DNA of 64,000 bases from JAHEAO01 sp942492375 (GTDB taxonomy: Bacteria > Pseudomonadota > Alphaproteobacteria > Rhodobacterales > Rhodobacteraceae). Location of the stretch: positions 1 through 64,000 of the forward strand of contig CALOEL010000015.1 of the NCBI GenBank assembly GCA_942492375.1. Direction: 5' to 3'. The first letter of the stretch is position 1; the number at the start of each line of letters is the position of its first letter. The translations under genes and the position numbers were made by a program. Below are positions 52,981 through 61,401 of the stretch, one piece after another. The notes beneath the pieces were generated by a model. It was not told the origin of the DNA and ran no database searches. It saw only the letters and a program-made list of their open reading frames with translations.

Positions 52981-53009
52981 TTGACCCCGATCCGCAACCG
53001 GAGTATCGC
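52981..53009 (+). promoter_or_regulatory. Predicted promoter of the metZ riboswitch leader
   Basis: TTGACC (52981-52986), 17-base spacer, TATCGC (53004-53009). A start around 53015-53017 would begin the RNA right at the P1 stem of the SAM-II aptamer. Confidence 0.55.
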
Positions 53010-53015
53010 CTTGGC

Positions 53016-53068
53016 CGTGGCGATTTGTCTCCGGATTGCGGGCCACGTTAAAGATGCCGCTAAAGAGG
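53016..53068 (+). ncRNA. SAM-II riboswitch aptamer
   Basis: An H-type pseudoknot can be drawn. P1 is CGTGGC (53016-53021) with GCCACG (53042-53047). One part of P2 is GCGG (53038-53041) with CCGC (53057-53060); the other is TCTC (53028-53031) with GAGG (53065-53068). Conserved SAM-II words GATTTG, CACGTTAAA and CGCTAAA are in place. SAM-II riboswitches sit before methionine genes in alphaproteobacteria and switch them off when SAM is high. Confidence 0.92.
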
Positions 53069-53080
53069 TCAGGGCCGTTT

Positions 53081-53112
53081 GCCCCCATGCCTCTTCGGTC
53101 TGGGGGCTTTTT
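53081..53112 (+). terminator. Intrinsic terminator between the SAM-II aptamer and metZ
   Basis: GCCCCCA (53081-53087) pairs with TGGGGGC (53101-53107), followed by TTTTT. It is 13 bases past the aptamer and 26 before the metZ ATG. The placement fits transcription control, with read-through when SAM is scarce; no obvious competing antiterminator stem is seen. Confidence 0.8.
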
Positions 53113-53137
53113 CATGCGTCGGAGGAGGCGCGGGAGC

Positions 53138-54319
53138 ATGGCAGAGAACTGGAAGAAGCGGACAAGGCTTGTCCACCACGGGGTCAGGCGCAGCCAGTAC
53201 GGCGAAGTTTCGGAAGCGATCTTCCTGACCCAGGGCTTCGTCTATGACAGCGCCGAACAGGCCGAGGCGCGGTTCATCGAGGCCGGCGAGGACGAGTTCA
53301 TCTATGCCCGCTACGGAAATCCCACCGTCCGCATGTTCGAGGATAGGATCGCCGCGCTCGAGGGTTGCGAGGATGCTTTCGCCACCGCCAGCGGCATGGC
53401 GGCGGTCAGCAGCGCGCTGACCGCGCTGCTGAAGGCGGGGGATCATGTCGTGTCGTCCCGCGCGCTTTTCGGTTCCTGCCTCTATATCCTCGAGGAAATC
53501 CTGACCCGTTTCGGGGTCGAGGTCAGCTTTGTCGACGGCACCGATCTCGATCAGTGGAAGGCCGCGATCCGTCCCGACACCAAGGTCGTCTTTCTGGAAT
53601 CGATTGCCAATCCGACGCTGGAGATCATCGACCTTAAAGCGGTCTGCGACCTGGCCCACGGGGTCGGCGCGAAAGTCGTCGTGGACAACGCGTTCGCCAC
53701 GCCGATCTATTCATACGCGAAGGGCTGCGGTGCGGACCTTATCGTCTATTCGACGACGAAGCATGTCGACGGGCAGGGCCGCTGTCTCGGCGGCGTGATT
53801 CTCGGCTCGAAGGAGTTGATCCGCAAAACCGTGGAGCCCTATGTCAAGCATACCGGCGGAGCGATGAGTCCGTTCAACGCCTGGGTGATGCTGAAATCGC
53901 TGGAAACGATGGATCTGCGCGTCCGTGCCCAGACCGCGACGGCCACGAGACTGGCGAAGGCGATCGACGGTCACGCGAAGCTTGATCGCGTGCTCTTTCC
54001 GCATCTTCCAAGCCACCCGCAATACGATCTGGCGCGCGCGCTGATGGAGGAAGGCGGCACGGTCCTGGCCATCGACCTGAAGGGCGGCAAGGAGGCGGCG
54101 TTCCGGTTCCTCAATGCGTTGAAGATATTCACGATCTCCAACAATTTCGCCGACGCGAAGAGTATCGTGACGCATCCCGCGACAACCACGCATCAGCGTC
54201 TGACCGACGAGCGGAAGGCGCAGCTCGGGATCACTCCGGGGCTGATAAGGGTGTCTTGCGGGCTGGAAGATGTGGAGGATCTGATAGACGACATGCTGCA
54301 GGCTCTCGATGCGGTGTGA
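53138..54319 (+). CDS. metZ: O-succinylhomoserine sulfhydrylase
   Basis: 393 residues from the ATG at 53138 (MAENWKKRTRLVHHG), behind GGGAG. Cys/Met-metabolism PLP enzyme: YGNPTVRMFEDRIAALEG, ASGMAAVSSALTALLKAGDH and the PLP lysine K208 in VYSTTKHVDGQGRCLGG. It makes homocysteine directly from O-succinylhomoserine and sulfide. Controlled by the SAM-II riboswitch. The reading back to 53036 runs through the riboswitch terminator and is not coding. Confidence 0.95.
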   Translation: MAENWKKRTRLVHHGVRRSQYGEVSEAIFLTQGFVYDSAEQAEARFIEAGEDEFIYARYGNPTVRMFEDRIAALEGCEDAFATASGMAAVSSALTALLKAGDHVVSSRALFGSCLYILEEILTRFGVEVSFVDGTDLDQWKAAIRPDTKVVFLESIANPTLEIIDLKAVCDLAHGVGAKVVVDNAFATPIYSYAKGCGADLIVYSTTKHVDGQGRCLGGVILGSKELIRKTVEPYVKHTGGAMSPFNAWVMLKSLETMDLRVRAQTATATRLAKAIDGHAKLDRVLFPHLPSHPQYDLARALMEEGGTVLAIDLKGGKEAAFRFLNALKIFTISNNFADAKSIVTHPATTTHQRLTDERKAQLGITPGLIRVSCGLEDVEDLIDDMLQALDAV

Positions 54320-54352
54320 TCGCGGAACAGTTGGCGAACGTGGCAAATGAGC

Positions 54353-54364
54353 CTACATTTGTAG
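54353..54364. promoter_or_regulatory. Candidate operator CTACATTTGTAG before folE2
   Basis: A perfect 5-bp inverted repeat CTACA-TT-TGTAG, inside the looser AGCCTACATTTGTAGCCT, lies about 25 bases before the folE2 start. The core TACA-N2-TGTA is the BlaI/CopY-type operator pattern. FolE2 genes elsewhere are often Zur-controlled; this site does not look like a standard Zur box. Function inferred only. Confidence 0.4.
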
Positions 54365-54386
54365 CCTGAACCCCGGAGGAAGCGTG

Positions 54387-55490
54387 ATGAATGCCGAACC
54401 CAAGGAAATCGGGCCGCAGCCCAGTCGCGACGAAGCCGAACGGGCGCTGGCGGTGCTGAAGGACTGGGCCGCAGGCGCCAGTCCAACGGAGATTGCTCAG
54501 CTGAACCCGCTGATTTCAAGACTGCTGCCGGGGCAGGAGTTGCAGAACTACCCCGCGCTGGCCCGTGCCTATCCCGAGGAATTCGAGGCCGACGAGGCCT
54601 ATCGCGCAAGTCTACCCGATCTGCAGAACGGGCCCGAAAGCCTGATCCGCGGTGCCCGCCGGCATATCCAGCATGTCGGCATCTCAAATTTCCGCCTGCC
54701 GATCCGCTTCCACACCCGCGACAACGGCGATGTGACGCTGGAAACCTCTGTCACGGGGACGGTCAGCCTTGATGCCCGCAAGAAGGGCATCAACATGTCG
54801 CGGATCATGCGAAGCTTCTACCGACACTCAGAAGAAACATTCAGTTTCAAGGTGATAGAGAACGCTCTTGATGCGTACAAGTCCGATCTCGACAGCTTCG
54901 ATGCGCGGATCCAGATGCGCTTTTCTTTTCCGATGAAGGTGCAAAGCCTGCGATCGGGACTGCAAGGCTACCAGTATTATGACATCGCGCTGGAACTGGT
55001 CGAGATCGAGGGCAAGCGCCGCCAGATCCTGCATCTCGACTATGTCTATTCCTCGACCTGCCCCTGTTCGCTGGAACTGAGCGAACATGCCCGGCAGATG
55101 CGTGGTCAGCTGGCGACGCCACATTCGCAACGGTCGGTGGCCCGTATCTCGGTGGAAACCGACACCGCGCAGCCCCGCCTTTGGTTCGAGGACCTGATCG
55201 ACCTCTGCCGGTCGGCCGTACCCACCGAGACGCAGGTGATGGTCAAGCGCGAGGATGAACAGGCTTTCGCCGAACTGAATGCCGCCCACCCGATCTTCGT
55301 CGAGGATGCGGCGAGGTTGTTCAGCGAGGCGTTGCAGAACGACCCCCGTGTCCATGACTTCCGAATCATCGCCAGCCATCAGGAAAGCCTTCACAGCCAC
55401 GACGCCGTCAGCGTGCTGACCGAGGGCGAGACCTTCGCTGCCGAAAGTCTCGATCCGAAACTGTTCAACACGCTGTTCCATACCGGCTGA
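54387..55490 (+). CDS. folE2: GTP cyclohydrolase FolE2 (type IB)
   Basis: 367 residues from the ATG at 54387, seven bases from GGAGG; a GTG at 54384 is too close. Family segments are VGISNFRLPIRFHTRDNG, KGINMSRIMRSFY and the metal-site YSSTCPCSLELSEHARQM. It makes dihydroneopterin triphosphate for folate or queuosine and works with metals other than zinc, so it is useful under zinc shortage. The N-terminal ~70 residues (NPLISRLLPGQELQNYPALA) are longer than in short forms. Confidence 0.93.
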   Translation: MNAEPKEIGPQPSRDEAERALAVLKDWAAGASPTEIAQLNPLISRLLPGQELQNYPALARAYPEEFEADEAYRASLPDLQNGPESLIRGARRHIQHVGISNFRLPIRFHTRDNGDVTLETSVTGTVSLDARKKGINMSRIMRSFYRHSEETFSFKVIENALDAYKSDLDSFDARIQMRFSFPMKVQSLRSGLQGYQYYDIALELVEIEGKRRQILHLDYVYSSTCPCSLELSEHARQMRGQLATPHSQRSVARISVETDTAQPRLWFEDLIDLCRSAVPTETQVMVKREDEQAFAELNAAHPIFVEDAARLFSEALQNDPRVHDFRIIASHQESLHSHDAVSVLTEGETFAAESLDPKLFNTLFHTG

Positions 55491-55508
55491 TACCCGTTTT
55501 CGAAGGGG

Positions 55509-55958
55509 TCAGCCGACCCAGTAGCCGACAAGCCGGCCCAGGATAAGAACCGTCGTCCAAAGCGCCAGAGAGAGGAGCGCCAGCGCGCCGTCGAAGCGCG
55601 GCGAAACAAGCCATTCATGCACAACGGCATTCAGCACGGCCAGCGCGACCAGGGACATCTTGACCAGAAAATACGGGTTCTCGACGTAGTCGGTTGCCTG
55701 AGTGACGAACAGCAGCGCGCCGCACGCCGCGGCGAGCAGGAAACCCGTTACTGCGAAAGGGCGCAGCAGCGCCTTGGCCGTTTCGGGCGGTAGTCGCCGG
55801 ACGATGCCGGCGAGCGACAGATCCAAGGGCACGACGGCCCCGACAAGCAGCGCAATGCCGAAGATATGGCCGGCATTCACCAGCGGATAGATCCAGCGAG
55901 AGCCTTTCAGGAACTGCGCCAGCGGCGTCGCCTCCAGGGCCGCCGCGATCTCGATCAA
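55509..55958 (-). CDS. DUF6644-type inner-membrane protein
   Basis: 149 residues with four membrane helices. Pattern: GSRWIYPLVNAGHIFGIALLVGAVVPLDLSLAG, then LRPFAVTGFLLAAACGALLF, YVENPYFLVKMSLVALAVLN. Conserved His in the second helix and in NAVVHEW suggest possible heme or metal binding. Its start overlaps the stop of the DUF6152-type gene by four bases. I assign the family from memory; function unknown. Confidence 0.75.
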   Translation of the reverse strand: MIEIAAALEATPLAQFLKGSRWIYPLVNAGHIFGIALLVGAVVPLDLSLAGIVRRLPPETAKALLRPFAVTGFLLAAACGALLFVTQATDYVENPYFLVKMSLVALAVLNAVVHEWLVSPRFDGALALLSLALWTTVLILGRLVGYWVG

Positions 55959-56326
55959 AGCCGATCCGGGTATAGATCGTAGTTCTTGCCGTCGATCGTG
56001 ACGCGCTCTGCCTTGACCAGTTTTTCATCCGGGTTGGCGGACCGTTCACCAAGGATCGTGACCTCGGTGCCGGGGGTCAGCATATCCTCAGTCAGTCCGG
56101 CGGCCTCGTTGCGGTAGGGCTGCCCGATTTCGGCCAGCCAGACCTCGCCGTCGGCGTCGATCGTCAATTCGCCGTGCGGATTGCCCAGCCTGACCTCCAT
56201 AATCAGTCCGGTCAGTTCGAATTCGCCGCCATCCGTCCAACGCCAGCCATGATGGGCCGATGCCGGGCCCGCCAGCGCCAGCGCTGTCGTCGTTCCGGCG
56301 AGGAAAGCGCGCCGTGAAATCTTCAT
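55955..56326 (-). CDS. DUF6152-type protein with Tat signal
   Basis: 123 residues. N-terminal twin-arginine signal (SRRAFLAGTTTALALAGPASA), then HHGWRW at the mature N-terminus, a possible metal site. The small beta domain runs EFELTGLIMEVRLGNPHGELTI and GTEVTILGERSANPDEKLVKAERVTIDG. It is probably a periplasmic OB-like domain. Coupled to the DUF6644-type membrane protein, so the two likely form one unit. Confidence 0.78.
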   Translation of the reverse strand: MKISRRAFLAGTTTALALAGPASAHHGWRWTDGGEFELTGLIMEVRLGNPHGELTIDADGEVWLAEIGQPYRNEAAGLTEDMLTPGTEVTILGERSANPDEKLVKAERVTIDGKNYDLYPDRL

Positions 56327-56490
56327 CTTCAGCCTCCTTTCGCTACTGCGAACAAGTCTTTCCTCGAGTAGAACCTAGCACGGCCTGCCGCCAAGCCAAC
56401 CGCAGCGGGTAAGAACCGGACAGGGTCAACTGCCATCTCGCCTTGGCTCGGCGCTTGACAGCCTGATGCCCCCGCGCCAAGCCTTGCGCC

Positions 56491-57939
56491 ATGTTCGATC
56501 TGCGCCCTGTGGGATATGTCATCGGCCTGCTCATTGCCGCCCTGGGTGCGACGATGCTGTTTCCGATGCTGGTCGATTTCGCGAATTCCAGCCCGCATTG
56601 GGAGATATTCTTCGAATCCGCCGTCGTGACCACGACGATCGGCGGACTGATCGCGCTGGCCTGCGCGAACGGCGTGCGCGCCGGCCTGTCGATCCAGCAG
56701 ACCTTCCTGTTGACGACAGGGGTCTGGGTGGCACTGCCGGTTTTCGGTACGATCCCGTTCGTCCTCGGGGCAACCGAAGCCCGCTTTGTCGATGCGTTCT
56801 TTGAGGCAATGTCGGGTCTCACGACGACCGGATCAACGGTGTTTTCCGGCCTCGACGACCTGCCGCGCGGCCTGTTGTTCTGGCGTTCGATGCTGCAATG
56901 GTTCGGTGGCGTCGGGATCATCGTCGTGGCGATGGTGTTCCTGCCGGAACTGAAAGTCGGCGGGATGCAGATCTTCCGCTCCGAGGCGTTCGACACATCG
57001 GGCAAGGTGCTGCCCCGCGCAGCAGAGATAGCCAGCCGGATCTCGGTGATCTATTTCGCCCTGACCGGCGCCTGCATCGTCGGCTACCTTGTTGTCGGCA
57101 TGGACGGGTTCGACGCCGTCAACCACGCCCTGACCACCGTTTCCACAGGCGGATTCTCTACCTATGACGCGTCCTTCGGCGTCTATCAGGGCCCGGCGGA
57201 ATATGTCGCGGCGGTGTTCATGGTGCTGGCCAGCCTGCCTTTCGTTCGTTTCGTGCAACTCGCCGCCGGTACCGCCAAGCCGCTGTTCCGCGACAGTCAG
57301 GTACGGGCCTATCTGGCGATCAACGCGGTGCTTATCCTGGTGCTGACTTGGTACCGGATCGCGGTCAACGGCGACGTGCCGGAGCATTCCTTTCGCGAAG
57401 CGATGTTCAACGTTACCTCGATCATCACCGGCACCGGCTATGCCTCGGTGGACTACCAGCTCTGGGGCAGCTTCCCGGTTGCAATGTTCTTCTTTCTTGG
57501 GCTCATCGGCGGCTGCGCCGGGTCCACCTGCTGCTCGATCAAGGTGTTCCGCTACCAGATCCTGTTCGCCTCGATCCGCGCCCAGATCCGCAACATCCAT
57601 TCGCCCCACGGGGTTTTCGTGCCGCGCTACGAGGGCCGCCCGATCGGCGATGACGTATTGTATTCCGTCATGGCCTTCTTCGTGATGTTCGTGGTCTCGC
57701 TCGGGCTGATCTCGGTCCTGCTCGCGATGACGGGGCTCGATTTCATCACCTCGGTTTCCGGCGCAGGCACGGCGCTGGCCAATGTCGGCCCCGGACTTGG
57801 CCCGGTCATCGGGCCATCGGGCAATTTCGCGACGCTGAACGACGCCGCGAAATGGATCCTGATTTTCGCAATGCTGCTCGGGCGGCTGGAACTGATGGTC
57901 GTCGTCGTTCTTCTCACCCCGCGATTCTGGAGGGTGTGA
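56491..57939 (+). CDS. trkH: TrkH-family potassium uptake protein
   Basis: 482 residues, polytopic. Four pore loops can be read: GLTTTGSTVFSGLDDLP, TVSTGGFSTYDASFG, IITGTGYASVDYQLWG and AGTALANVGPGLGPVIG, each with a central Gly of the K+ filter. It needs TrkA, not in the window. Its last bases overlap the ATG of the ThDP-enzyme gene (TGATG). Confidence 0.95.
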   Translation: MFDLRPVGYVIGLLIAALGATMLFPMLVDFANSSPHWEIFFESAVVTTTIGGLIALACANGVRAGLSIQQTFLLTTGVWVALPVFGTIPFVLGATEARFVDAFFEAMSGLTTTGSTVFSGLDDLPRGLLFWRSMLQWFGGVGIIVVAMVFLPELKVGGMQIFRSEAFDTSGKVLPRAAEIASRISVIYFALTGACIVGYLVVGMDGFDAVNHALTTVSTGGFSTYDASFGVYQGPAEYVAAVFMVLASLPFVRFVQLAAGTAKPLFRDSQVRAYLAINAVLILVLTWYRIAVNGDVPEHSFREAMFNVTSIITGTGYASVDYQLWGSFPVAMFFFLGLIGGCAGSTCCSIKVFRYQILFASIRAQIRNIHSPHGVFVPRYEGRPIGDDVLYSVMAFFVMFVVSLGLISVLLAMTGLDFITSVSGAGTALANVGPGLGPVIGPSGNFATLNDAAKWILIFAMLLGRLELMVVVVLLTPRFWRV

Positions 57940-59525
57940 TGTCCATCCGTACCTTAGGCTCGCAACTGTCCCACGCCCTGAAGGCGAGGGGCGTCGATGT
58001 GATCTTTGGCATCCCCGGTGTCCATAACGTCGAGATGTATCGCGGCATCGAAGAGGCCGGCATCCGCCACATCCTGACCCGCCACGAACAGGGCGCGGGC
58101 TTCATGGCCGACGGCTATGCCCGCGCCACCGGCAAGCCGGGCGTGGCCTACATCATCACAGGGCCGGGCCTGACCAATATCATGACCCCGATGGGCCAGT
58201 CCTATTCCGATTCCGTGCCGGTGCTGGTCGTCTCCTCCTGCCTGCCGCCCGACAGGCAGACCCCCGGCCAGTTGCACCAGATGAAGGACCAGACCGGGGC
58301 AGGGGCCACCGTCTGCGACTGGTCGATCCTCGCTCCCGACGCCGAAACCGCCTATGCCGCCATTGACCGTGCCTTCACCGAATTCGCCAGCCAGCGCCCG
58401 CGCGCCAAGCACCTGACCGTCCCGATCGACATCCTCGGCGAACCGGCGGACCCGGCACCCGGTTTCACACCGGCAACTCTCGATTTCCCCCCCGATCCTG
58501 GCCAAGTCGCCGACCTTGCCGACCGGCTGATCAAGGCCGAGCGACCCCTGTTCCTCTTCGGCGGCGGCGCCGCTGCCGCCAGCGACGAGGCGCGAAAACT
58601 CGTCCGCACCACCGGTGCGGCCACGTTCAGCAGCTATGCCGGCAGGGGCATCATCGACGCCGCCTATCCGCTGAATTACGGCGCCTACCTTGCCCGCCCA
58701 GACAGTGCTGCCATCTTCGCCCGCGCCGATCTGGTTGTCGCCGTCGGCACCGAGATCGCGCAGGTCGATCTCTGGCGGGACCGTCTTGGCCAGACCGGCA
58801 GGCTGGCCCGAATCGACATCGACGAGACCGCGCTAAACGACATCTACGCCGCCGACATCACCCTCAAGGCCGACGCCGCCAAGGCCCTCGCCGCGCTGAA
58901 CGCCGCGATCCAGCCGCAGAAGCCGAAATGGAACGTCGCCGAGGTTGCCCGCACCCGCGCGCGCTTCCGGGCAGAGACCGATGCCGAACGCCCCGGCATC
59001 GTGCCGCTGGCAGAGGCGATGCAGGCCGCACTTCCGCCCGAGACGATGTATTTCTCCGACATGACCCAGTTCGCCTACACGGCGAAAGAGGTCTGCCCGA
59101 TGGACCGTCCCGGCCACTGGCACCACCCGTTCGGCTTCGGCACGCTCGGCTACGCGCTGCCGGCGGCGATCGGCGGCAAGATTGGACGCCCCGATCTGCC
59201 GGTCGTCGCCATCGCGGGGGATTATGGCTTTCAGTACACGATCCAGGACCTCGGCGTCGCCGCCGAACTGGGCCTCACCCTGCCGATCATCCTTTGGGAC
59301 AACGGCAAGCTGAAAGAGATCGAGGATTGCATGATCGAAAGCCAGATTGCTCCCAATGCGGTCGTGGCGCTAAACCCCGATTTCAGCTTGCTGGCCGCGG
59401 CATATGGCGTCGGATACGACCGCCCGTCGTCTGTTCCCGCCTTCCAGATAGCATTGCGGGCCGCCCTGAACGCGGACGGCCCGACCATCCTTCACCTGAC
59501 GCCGGACGTCACTTCCAGCAGCTGA
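57939..59525 (+). CDS. ThDP-dependent decarboxylase (5-guanidino-2-oxopentanoate decarboxylase-like)
   Basis: 528 residues from the ATG at 57939. Pyrimidine-binding domain first (FGIPGVHNVEMYRGIEEAG, with the ThDP Glu in LTRHEQGAGFMADGYARATG), a central domain, then the pyrophosphate domain (IAGDYGFQYTIQDLGVAAELGLTLPIILWDNG). It resembles AruI, which decarboxylates the 2-oxo acid from arginine; other acetolactate synthase-like substrates remain possible. Starts within the trkH stop; ends overlapping the convergent pseudoprotease gene by 17 bases. Confidence 0.85.
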   Translation: MSIRTLGSQLSHALKARGVDVIFGIPGVHNVEMYRGIEEAGIRHILTRHEQGAGFMADGYARATGKPGVAYIITGPGLTNIMTPMGQSYSDSVPVLVVSSCLPPDRQTPGQLHQMKDQTGAGATVCDWSILAPDAETAYAAIDRAFTEFASQRPRAKHLTVPIDILGEPADPAPGFTPATLDFPPDPGQVADLADRLIKAERPLFLFGGGAAAASDEARKLVRTTGAATFSSYAGRGIIDAAYPLNYGAYLARPDSAAIFARADLVVAVGTEIAQVDLWRDRLGQTGRLARIDIDETALNDIYAADITLKADAAKALAALNAAIQPQKPKWNVAEVARTRARFRAETDAERPGIVPLAEAMQAALPPETMYFSDMTQFAYTAKEVCPMDRPGHWHHPFGFGTLGYALPAAIGGKIGRPDLPVVAIAGDYGFQYTIQDLGVAAELGLTLPIILWDNGKLKEIEDCMIESQIAPNAVVALNPDFSLLAAAYGVGYDRPSSVPAFQIALRAALNADGPTILHLTPDVTSSS

Positions 59526-61236
59526 CCTGAACCGTCATGTCGGCCGCGGCGGCGGTCAGATCCTCTGGCGCCATGCTGGCCTCGCTGTCCGAGGCGGCGG
59601 CGGAAATGCCGTTATCCGACAGAAAGCGGATGATCGCCTCTGCATCGGCAGCGAAATTGACGCCCTCGGGCAAGACGCGGCCGCCGGGTCGGGCAGGCGG
59701 CAACAGCATCCCCATCACCGACCCCGTGCCGTCGAAGACCGGACCGCCGGCGTCGCCGGTGGTCGTCGCAAGCGCCAGCCGCGTCAGGCCATCCTCGCCC
59801 TCAAGCCCGCGCAGATCCTCCAGCCTGCCGAAGGTCAGCGTCGGCGCGCCCAGTTGTCCTTCGTAGGAATAGCCGGACACCGCGATCTCGCTTGTCAGGC
59901 GCGGCGCGCGCGGCTGGAACCGGGCATAGCGGATCGGCGCCAGATCGGTCTTCGGACGCAGCAAGGCAAGGCCGAGAGCCTCGTCGCGGGCCGCGACACC
60001 GGCTTCGATCTCGTTGTCGAGCGTCACCCTGTCGCATTGGTCGACGGCTTCGGTGGTGGTCATAACCGACCCCGCATCATCCACGTAGAACCCGCTTCGC
60101 AAAAGGTCCGGTCGGCGGATTTCCAGCCCCGCCAGAAGGTCGCGCGATTGCGCGGTGCCACCGTCGACGACATCGGGCAGAACCGACCCGGCAAGCGGCG
60201 TGAAACTGGCCCGCATTGTGTCGATGACAAGGCCACGGCGACGAACCTCGCCCGCGGGCCAGACCAGCACGAAGCCCTTGACGTCGTCACCCGCCAGTTC
60301 GGCATAGCTGTAGGTATATCGGTCGGCATTCTCGCCGATAAGCGTGAAGCTCGACCGGCCAAGTTCCCGCGGACCGTTCAGGGGCACGATACTCAGCGTC
60401 TGCAGGATATCGTAAAGTCCAGCCAGCGTCGTCAGGTCGCCGGTCTGGCTGATCAGCAGCACCTTCACACCGCTGCCATCCTTCGCGGAATAGTGCGCGA
60501 AGGGCGGATCGTAGCGATCGAATTCCACCATGGCGGTAGGCAGATCGATCTCGATCCCGGCACGCTCGTCGATCCGCCGTGACAGGCCGACCGAGGTCAG
60601 CATTTCGCGATAGCCAGAGACCACGGCGCTGCGCTGCTTGGTGGTCAGGACGCCGGTTGCGTCATAGCTGTTCGCGTCCTGCCAGGCCGCCATCGCACTG
60701 CGGGTGCCTGGTCCGAAGGCGCCGTCGATCGCGCCGTCGTAGAAGCCTTCCCAGCGCAGCGCGACCTGAAGTTCCTCGCGCTCCTGCAGGGATAGCATCC
60801 GTTCGCCATTGCGTGCCTCGGCAACGGTTTCCTCAGCCGGGATCAGGGGCGTGGGCGAGGCGGTTTCCTCTGCCGGGCTGTCTGGAACCAGCAGGGGGGC
60901 CTCCAGCGCGGCCGCGCCGACTGGCCAGAACTGCCGCCCGAATGCGCTGCCATCGGCAAGAAAGCTGTCGCGCGGGATGCGCCCCTCGGCGCGCAGCCGC
61001 AAAAGCCGGGTCTCGGCCATCTCGGGGGCGAACGGCCCCAGCGCGATGGCATACCAACCGGATCGCAAGGCGAACCCGTTCACGTTCTGCAACGAGCGGG
61101 CATAGTCGCGCACCCGGTCCTGTGCCTCGCTCAATGAGCGCTTGGCCTCGACCTGAACCCAGACCGACTGGGCGACCGCAGCCCCTGCAAGCGCCCAGAG
61201 CGCGGTAATCGCCGCAATCGCAAGTTTCGTCTTCAT
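59509..61236 (-). CDS. Exported SPOR/PGBD protein with an inactive trypsin-like domain
   Basis: 575 residues. Signal peptide (to about 22), SPOR-like region (VWVQVEAKRSLSEAQDRVRDYARSL, ~25-105), linker, peptidoglycan-binding domain (LQVALRWEGFYDGAIDGAFGPGTRSAM, ~155-205), a middle beta-rich domain (~225-365), then a trypsin-like domain (~370-545). In that domain the Ser position reads GDAGGPV (A496) and the His position reads TTTEAVDQC (E396); only the Asp-like D418 remains. Proteolysis is therefore unlikely. Probably a periplasmic wall-associated structural or sensing protein. Confidence 0.8.
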   Translation of the reverse strand: MKTKLAIAAITALWALAGAAVAQSVWVQVEAKRSLSEAQDRVRDYARSLQNVNGFALRSGWYAIALGPFAPEMAETRLLRLRAEGRIPRDSFLADGSAFGRQFWPVGAAALEAPLLVPDSPAEETASPTPLIPAEETVAEARNGERMLSLQEREELQVALRWEGFYDGAIDGAFGPGTRSAMAAWQDANSYDATGVLTTKQRSAVVSGYREMLTSVGLSRRIDERAGIEIDLPTAMVEFDRYDPPFAHYSAKDGSGVKVLLISQTGDLTTLAGLYDILQTLSIVPLNGPRELGRSSFTLIGENADRYTYSYAELAGDDVKGFVLVWPAGEVRRRGLVIDTMRASFTPLAGSVLPDVVDGGTAQSRDLLAGLEIRRPDLLRSGFYVDDAGSVMTTTEAVDQCDRVTLDNEIEAGVAARDEALGLALLRPKTDLAPIRYARFQPRAPRLTSEIAVSGYSYEGQLGAPTLTFGRLEDLRGLEGEDGLTRLALATTTGDAGGPVFDGTGSVMGMLLPPARPGGRVLPEGVNFAADAEAIIRFLSDNGISAAASDSEASMAPEDLTAAAADMTVQVSCWK

Positions 61237-61401
61237 CGTCGGTTCTGCCTGTCAGTTTCCAGCTCTTGACCCGGCCGGAACTCTAGAGCCGCGCAGCCGG
61301 GATTGCACCATGGTTTTGCACCGGTGCGATTGACGCTGGCCAGCCCCACCCATAACACTTTTCCGACTTGCGACTTTTGCGACACCGTCCGGAGACCTGC
61401 G

